Below, piece by piece: positions 58,260 to 64,000 of a stretch of 64,000 nt of DNA; positions within the stretch are counted from its first letter, which is position 1; each line of letters starts with the position of its first letter. This stretch comes from Hexactinellida sp. DTS-2022. Lineage: Eukaryota > Porifera > Hexactinellida. Both the position numbers and the translations under genes were made by a program. The notes beneath the pieces are model-generated. The model was not told the origin of the DNA. It searched no databases and worked only from the letters and a program-made list of their open reading frames with translations. The stretch covers positions 10,592,501 through 10,656,500 of the forward strand of contig JAPNXP010000001.1 of assembly GCA_028753945.1 (NCBI GenBank). Direction: 5' to 3'.

Positions 58260-58704
58260 CAGTGGCGGCGCTAGCATGGGGCGCTAGCCCCATCACATTA
58301 TTTGTTAGCCCCATCAGTTGATGGGGCTGAGATTACACTAAATATGTAAAATTTTCATTATATCTCTACTTTAATTTTACATTTTGAAATAGTGAAGACT
58401 GAAGAGTAATCTAAAAATATCTAAAGTAAAGAAGAATTATAATTTTAAAGATCTGCCAAATAAATCTTACTAAAAAGCTTGTTGTAAGCTTATCTGAGGA
58501 GGGTCACTTTGAACAGGTTAGTATACCTGGGATAATCTTGGTTGGGTAATTTTTATCTGCCAATCCGGAACGCTTATTCGGGGAAAAAATAGTAATGCGA
58601 AACAAGTAAATATAATAGCATAATTTATATTGCAAGTAGCCCCATTAAGAAAATTATCAGCCCTGGCTAGCCCCATTCGTTACAGTACGGTAGCGCCGCC
58701 ACTG
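58260..58704. mobile_element. Non-autonomous hAT-type element (H7) abutting H5 copy 2
   Basis: 445 bp with perfect 14-bp termini CAGTGGCGGCGCTA. The left flank is gttgtaca (58252-58259), shared with its neighbour, and the right flank tttgtaca (58705-58712). The interior repeats tagccccat in both orientations. Confidence 0.92.
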
Positions 58705-59244
58705 TTTGTACATATATGGGGTAATCAACCATTGCGGGTCCAATGGGACCACTTTTGAGAATCTCAGATTTGTCTTTAAGCTGTTTAGGCGCCATTTAAC
58801 GATGACACCACAAATATACAAAATATACAATTCGAGTCTAAAGCTACGAGAAAATGAAGATAATTTGCTAATATACTTAGTTTACATTTTCCGAATATAT
58901 AATGTGTATGAAATTACTTTAAATTAAAACATGTTTTAAAAAACCCCTCACAGACGGGATGGGAGTGTGCTCCTTCTGATTGCACTTCCCCAATGTTTAA
59001 TTTAACTAGAATTTCAATATTAAAATTACATTTATCTTAGTGTAATATAATTTAATTATTGTTTGAATTGTGAAGACTTCAAATGTTTAAATTAATTAAA
59101 GATTAATTATTACAAATAGAAATTAGGAATACGTGTAGTATTTACGTTACTATTTTGAATAATAGAATTGACATATCATCAACTTATAAAATGTTCCAAC
59201 TTCCAAGTGTTTTCATTGCACTTGTATGAAACACTGAAATACGA
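58705..59244. other. AT-rich intergenic region
   Basis: No gene or element recognised. Confidence 0.35.
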
Positions 59245-59352
59245 CAGTTGTGTACAGAGACATTTGTGTACAAGACTAGTGCGACATTTGTGTACAAGAC
59301 TAGTGCGACATTTGTGTACAACTTTGGTACGACATTTGTGTACAGATTGTAT
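59245..59352 (+). repeat. Minisatellite GCGACATTTGTGTACAAG, left arm
   Basis: Four to five units of a 22-26-bp repeat around GACATTTGTGTACA. The same units recur inverted at 60048-60236. Confidence 0.9.
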
Positions 59353-60047
59353 AGCTGTAAATGGGTCACATTTAGTGATGGATAATGACCCATTCTTATT
59401 AATTTATAATATCAACTTTATTCGTAATATTTCAATTTAACAGTCAGGTGAAGCGTATACATTGATTGATGTTATATCCAATTTGATTAATAAAAAGTGC
59501 CTCAAAGTGGTATAAGTATATTAATTAATCAATGTCAGGGAAAATGAGAATTCTTACGGTATCAGATAAGTCGATACACTAGAATTAGCACCAGCACGCA
59601 GGTTGCACGCTAGAGCCAATAAAAAATTCATTTATTAGATGTCCAGTAACGAAAATACTAATGTGTACTTGTTTATGGAAGCTGAATTTGCAGTAAGAGG
59701 GCTCGTTTAGGGTGAAAAAAAAAAGAAACTGACAGTCAGGGTCAGGTCTACTTATTATGAACAATTTTCGTCTGCTGATGAAATTATAATAATTATAATG
59801 AACAAGTACTACGGCTCCCAATTTAACAACTTAGGTTTGTTTGAGTTAGTTTGCTTATTAGAAGCCTCTATATTATGAACACAATTTAGGTTCCTTGAAT
59901 ATTTAGAATAAAAGAACCTGACTGTTATCTTAAAAATTGTTAATTATTTATACTTAAATAAAACTTGTAAAAATGTTTAATTTAGTAAAGTTAAACTTGC
60001 ATTCATTTTAATGAGACAACTCTTCACCTTACCAGGTTGACTGTGAT
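59353..60047. other. Spacer between inverted minisatellites
   Basis: About 695 bp, AT-rich. A TA-rich core and gtcagg/cctgac scraps near 59735 and 59918. No gene. Confidence 0.35.
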
Positions 60048-60236
60048 TGTACACAAGTGTCCCCATGCACAAACTCTGTAGTCTATACAAAAATGTCGCT
60101 GTACATAAATGTCGCTGTACAGTGTACACAAATATCGCTGTACACAAATGTCGTACCAAAGTTGTACACAAATGTCTCTGTACACAAATGTCGCACTAGT
60201 CTTGTACACAAATGTCTCTGTACACAACTGTCTCCC
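60048..60236 (-). repeat. Minisatellite TGTACACAAATGTC, right (inverted) arm
   Basis: Eight or so units, reverse complement of the left arm including its variant order (GACTAGTGCGAC and ACTTTGGTACGAC spacers), so the two arms derive from one array. Confidence 0.9.
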
Positions 60237-60338
60237 TCCGATGAAACACATTCACTTACAAACCAATCAATAACAGTCATTATCTAGCAGATAGTAGGCT
60301 TATGTAATATGTTATATTGTATTCAGTATACTATAGAG

Positions 60339-60464
60339 CAGTGGTTCCCAACCTGGGGTCCACAGATGGCTCTAGGGGATCCACAAGATGTATTACGATC
60401 AATGGGAGGGGGTCCACAGAACGACTATAGGGGGTCCACAGTTGAAAAAGGTTGGGAATCGCTG
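60339..60464. mobile_element. Non-autonomous hAT-type element (H8)
   Basis: 126 bp with termini CAGTGGTTCCCAACC / inverted CAGCGATTCCCAACC and an exact 8-bp duplication ctatagag (60331-60338, 60465-60472). The interior repeats gggtccaca. Confidence 0.95.
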
Positions 60465-60889
60465 CTATAGAGTAATTACAATATGGAGAAGATGGCTGAT
60501 TTATGTAATTAATCGTTAATAAGCGTAGAATTGATTAGCGACCTAATCATTTTAATTGATATATAGAAAGAACATCCTTAGGAGAATACAACCTCTATAT
60601 TTTCAATAACTAATTCGAATTATTAAAGTGTCACTGGACCAGAATACAAATTTCGATATAACTGACGAACAAAAGCCAAATTGAGAAATCAGGCTTCGAG
60701 GTGATCATCTCCAGGAAATTCTATATATACTGTCCAAAGTTGAAATCTCTATCACCAATGGTCTAGTCAGGCCATCGCGTACGGCCGGCCGGAAGTCCGA
60801 CAGAGGTAGAATCAAGTGTGCACTTATAGTATAAAACTATAGTAGGACCGTACTATAACGTTTTTTACTAGAAGACACTAAAAAAAGAT
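60465..60889. other. Intergenic, no feature
   Basis: AT-rich with a small GC patch CGGCCGGCCGG at about 60782. Not coding. Confidence 0.35.
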
Positions 60890-61273
60890 GCTTTAAAAAA
60901 AAACATGTTTAAAAAAAAACATGTTTAAAAAAAACATGTTTGTTTTTAAAAAATCATGTTTTAAAAAAAACATGTTTGTTTTTAAAAAATCATGTTTTAA
61001 AAAAATGTTTTTAAAAAAACATGTTTAAAAAAAACATGTTAAAAAAAAACATGTTGAAAAAAAACATGTTGAAAAAAAAACATGTTGAAAAAAAAACATG
61101 TTGAAAAAAAAACATGTTGAAAAAAAAACATGTTTAAAAAAAACATGTTTGTTTTTAAAAAATCATGTTTTAAAAAAATGTTTTTAAAAAAACATGTTTA
61201 AAAAAAAACATGTTAAAAAAAAACATGTTTTAAAAAAATCATGTTTAAAAAAAAACTTTAAAAAAAAACATGC
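60890..61273. repeat. Tandem array of AAAAACATGTTT-type units
   Basis: About 25 units of 13-18 bp centred on ACATGT with long A tracts (TTTAAAAAAAAACATG, TTGAAAAAAAACATG), some inverted (TTTTTAAAAAATCATG). Third ACATGT array of the window. No RepA ends seen next to it. Confidence 0.9.
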
Positions 61274-61580
61274 TATAATAATATAATTAAAAGTGAAGTC
61301 GAATACAACATCTACCGCGGTAGATGTTAACATGTTCCAAGTGTCAACATCTACCGTAGCAGAGTTTATGAATTTCACATCCGTCCCCTCCAAATTAAAG
61401 GCTCTAATAGTCCACTTCTCCATTTATCTAATAGTCCACTTCTCCATTTATCTAATAGTCCACTTCCTTAATTAATTGTCTAACATAATTTTGTTATTCA
61501 TTACTAGTTTAATTGCACAGTTTTTGTATGTAATATTGTTCTTCTCTAATTATCCATTCTCTAAGTCCATTTCTCTTATA

Positions 61581-61996
61581 CAGTGGAACCTCCACAAACG
61601 GGGTGCCAGGGACGCAAGTTTTTTTCCAGGCACCCCGTTTCTGAACAATACCCCGTTTCTGACACTTGTTGACCACTGTCAACAATCAGTCTTCATGAGA
61701 GTTAGACTTGATAGTTCCTTGATATGATATGTACTGTTAGAAGCTTATTGTCATTGATAATTCGAGTTTGTAGAGCATGTTATAGTGATTTTTAGTTACA
61801 TGGGATTACAAAAGGGATGAGTATGTGTTTCATGGGATTCAGAGTGGAAACCTTTCTTGAAAAATCGCACCTAAGAATACAAAAATTCCCCGTTTGTGGA
61901 GGTTCATTTGTGTGGGACTAGGAATTTGTTGGAATTTTTTACCCCAGTTCCAGAGGTTCCCCGTTTCCACAGGCCCCGTTTCTGGAGGTTCCACTG
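61581..61996. mobile_element. CAGT-ended, TA-flanked MITE (P5)
   Basis: 416 bp; termini CAGTGGAACCTCCACAAACG and inverted CAGTGGAACCTCCAGAAACG, TA at 61579-61580 and 61997-61998. The interior repeats ccccgtttctg and its inverse. Confidence 0.9.
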
Positions 61997-62695
61997 TAGT
62001 CTACTTCAGTAAATGTCTAAATGGGACCCTTTGTCTACAGGTGGACTCTTAGAAAGGCCAGATATGCTTACTACTTACACAGTTCATACTCCCTAATAGT
62101 CTGATGTGCATTCATTTGCATGTATTTGTGTGGGAATTAAACTTTGTTCGCCTAATCCCTGTACATATTACGAGAGTCCAAAGTATAGTAATAGTACTAA
62201 ATATAATATTGTAAAAATGAAAGCCAATAGGTTTGAGCTCCGCATCCGCATCCGTATCCGCGGAGTTAAAAATTTGGCATCCGCATGCACATCCGTATTC
62301 GCGAATGTGGAAAAATTCGCATCCGTCCCATCCCTATTGGGAACCGCCCCCGTATAATTCCTACCAGCCCAATTCCCATTAATTTCACCCCCCCTAGAAT
62401 TTCTACCAGCCCTAATGTAACCCCCTGGAGCCCAATCACATTTGCGCCCCGTACACACATAACCCCCACCAGCCTCCACCACATCAGCCCCCCTCAAGTA
62501 ACCCTCACTAGCATTCCATCTAGTTCAGGGGTCGATTTTATCTTGCCGACCTGCGCTAGTGCCATCGGGCGTCACTCGTCAGGCCGGTAAACCCGCTAGT
62601 GCCCTCGAGCGCCAGGCCGAGTAACGCACTAGTGCCCGTAGGCGCCAGGCTTTCTCGCCCCCAGCTCGGGCAGAAACGTACACGGAAGGTTAGTA
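61997..62695. repeat. Compositionally odd repeat region
   Basis: 62238-62335: gcatcc/gtatcc hexamer-like repeats with an inverted pairing around CGCGAATGTGG. 62340-62510: strongly C-rich, G-poor on the + strand (ctaccagccc-type units). 62555-62655: three degenerate ~35-bp units of CGCTAGTGCC...GCGCCAGGCCG. No gene supported. Confidence 0.5.
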
Positions 62696-62960
62696 CACTA
62701 CGAGCCCTTAGGTCTCGTAGCTTTGCGACAAATAGGTGCTTCGCACTTAAAGTTAACAGTCGTTATGCGGCGTTACTCCTCAAAATGGAAATGGTAGAGG
62801 ATGTTATGTGCATCCCTTTCTACCATTTTCCATTGTTTTAACCTGTTTACCAATATCCGTTGGAAGCTGGCCTTTGGGTTCATTTTGACGACCCCTTCGG
62901 TCTCGGTCGCTTCGCGACCTTTGTTCGTTCGTGTTTAGACATTCGCGGCCTTTCCCTTCT
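62696..62960 (-). repeat. RepB 3' ends, copies 5a and 5b, decayed
   Basis: Two successive RepB-type terminal blocks: ACGAGCCCTTAGGTCTCGTA with TTCTACCATTTTCCATTG, then CCCCTTCGGTCTCGGTCGC with TTCGCGACC. Confidence 0.55.
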
Positions 62961-63121
62961 CTAAAAGAAAGTAATAATAATAATGAATAAGTTAGCCTGT
63001 TGCTAGTAAATTACACACTACTTAACGCGCGCGAATAAAATTCAATGTAATTTGTTTGGGAAATTATGTTATGTATGTTATTCTCATTACTTATTAGTTA
63101 ATTAATGGCTCAATAATTCTT

Positions 63122-63223
63122 AAGATCGAACTCCGCTTATAACGAACTCCGGTTATAACAAACTCCCCTTATAACGAAATGAAACCACGGTCACGAGCAC
63201 TTCGTTATAACGGGAGTTGACTG
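63122..63223. mobile_element. CAGT-ended MITE (P6), left end decayed
   Basis: The right end CAGTCAACTCCCGTTATAAC (inverted) abuts TA; the left end reads GATCGAACTCCGCTTATAAC. Close to P1 at 14866. Confidence 0.7.
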
Positions 63224-63426
63224 TAATGGTTTAATCGCATTGGAGTCACACACTAGTGTTATCTCACTGCTTCTATTGCCTGAGTATTCGCACCTTTAGT
63301 ACCCCCCTGTGTAGTTAAACACAGTTACTCCTCCTTGAATATCGAAGCTCTGTACCCCTAGCATAAAGTTGACGCTGGGGTTGTTAGGAATTTGCTGACA
63401 GAAAGCTACCGAGATCGAAGGGCTCG

Positions 63427-64000
63427 TATTATTAAATCTCGATTGTTGTTTGTTTGTGTGTTTGTTTGCTTGTCCGGATTGTAATAAAGTGATGGGGGAT
63501 TAAAACCACATTTATATGTGAGATATAAACTAACTTCCAAATGTTATAATAGGTAAACAAGTATGATGATTTCGAATTTCGAATTTATAAATTTCTAATA
63601 TGAATATTTATTGTTGTTGTTGTTTTCCAAAAATAGGTAAACAAAACGATGAAAATTCAAAATGAACCTAGAAGCTAGTTTTCAACGGGTATTTATAGTA
63701 AACAAGTACGTATGCTGATTTCGAATTTTGAAATTACAAATTTCTAATATGAACTCTTATTGTTGTTTTTTACAAAAATAAATGACTTATATAGAGCTCA
63801 GCTCTAGTAGAGTTCAGTTTTTCAGTATGTGTATTCAGGCACTGAGAAAGGTCAGTTTTTCCCAGGGTTTGAAATTGACCTTTAGAAAGTAAGCCTGGGG
63901 TTTTAGTATGGGAAAAATCTGAACTCTACTAGAGCTCAGCTATATAAGCATTCTCTTACAAAATAGGTAAATACATTAATGAAAATTCAAAATAAACCTA
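63427..64000 (+). repeat. RepB copy 6, running off the window
   Basis: 5' end TATTAAATCTCGATTG plus TTTG runs, then GATATAAACTAACTTCCAAA and GGTAAACAAGTATG as in copies 1 and 4. Contains an insertion between tacaaaa sites (about 63771-63777 and 63957-63963). Confidence 0.65.
63789..63946. mobile_element. Inverted-repeat MITE, family M, copy 2
   Basis: ATAGAGCTCAGCTCTAGTAG ... inverted CTACTAGAGCTCAGCTATAT; the interior is the reverse complement of 53050-53205 with changes. Confidence 0.8.

Overview
The window reads as nuclear DNA of an early-branching animal. Three genes encode Eph-type receptors (ephrin-binding-like head, Cys-rich and FN3 repeats, single TM, and in two of them tyrosine kinase plus SAM). 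They sit beside a cadherin, an F-BAR/C1/RhoGAP protein, delta-tubulin and other animal or ciliary genes. A sponge is my best guess, from the Eph set and a beta-helix/polytopic membrane protein of a kind I associate with sponges. The species cannot be fixed from the sequence. Coding DNA is markedly GC-richer than the AT-rich intergenic DNA. Most genes are single-exon; only TUBD1, BABAM1 and TPRG1L clearly have introns.

Layout: 0-7.3 kb is a dense block on the + strand: cadherin 3' end, TFB1M and an F-BAR/C1/RhoGAP protein. 7.3-19.7 kb is mostly transposon debris around a GIMAP/AIG1-like GTPase (- strand) and a broken Tudor-domain gene. 19.7-32.3 kb holds an RNFT-type RING protein, a kinase-less Eph receptor (copy A) and four-exon TUBD1, whose 6.2-kb second intron contains a complete antisense gene for a beta-helix/multi-TM protein. 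33.8-42.5 kb holds an NHL-repeat protein (-), CFAP97D1 (-), a DDI1/2 retropepsin-like protease and four-exon BABAM1. 43.1-51.7 kb holds two full Eph receptor kinases in tandem (copies B and C). 53.9-55.1 kb is two-exon TPRG1L. From 55.8 kb to the end I see an NHL relic, a Ulp1-like relic and repeats only.

The non-coding DNA is a well-preserved record of transposition. I could delimit eleven non-autonomous hAT-type elements by terminal inverted repeats plus 8-bp target duplications (ten exact, or nearly so where two adjoin). I also found a set of CAGT-ended, TA-flanked (pogo/mariner-like) MITEs, two hairpin-ended families (called RepA and RepB here) that resemble non-autonomous Helitron/Helentron elements, and several nested insertions with empty sites elsewhere in the window. 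RepA carries arrays of a 16-bp palindromic unit centred on ACATGT. A RepB copy in BABAM1 intron 3 carries a 142-bp satellite with a dimeric higher-order pattern.

There is no operon logic. Functional links are loose: TUBD1 and CFAP97D1 are ciliary/centriolar; DDI and BABAM1 belong to ubiquitin biology; the Eph genes form a local family. The most notable observation is that the three Eph genes share an 896-bp ectodomain segment that is almost identical at DNA level, although in copy C both flanks (ligand-binding head and kinase) have diverged strongly. This is the pattern expected from recent gene conversion.
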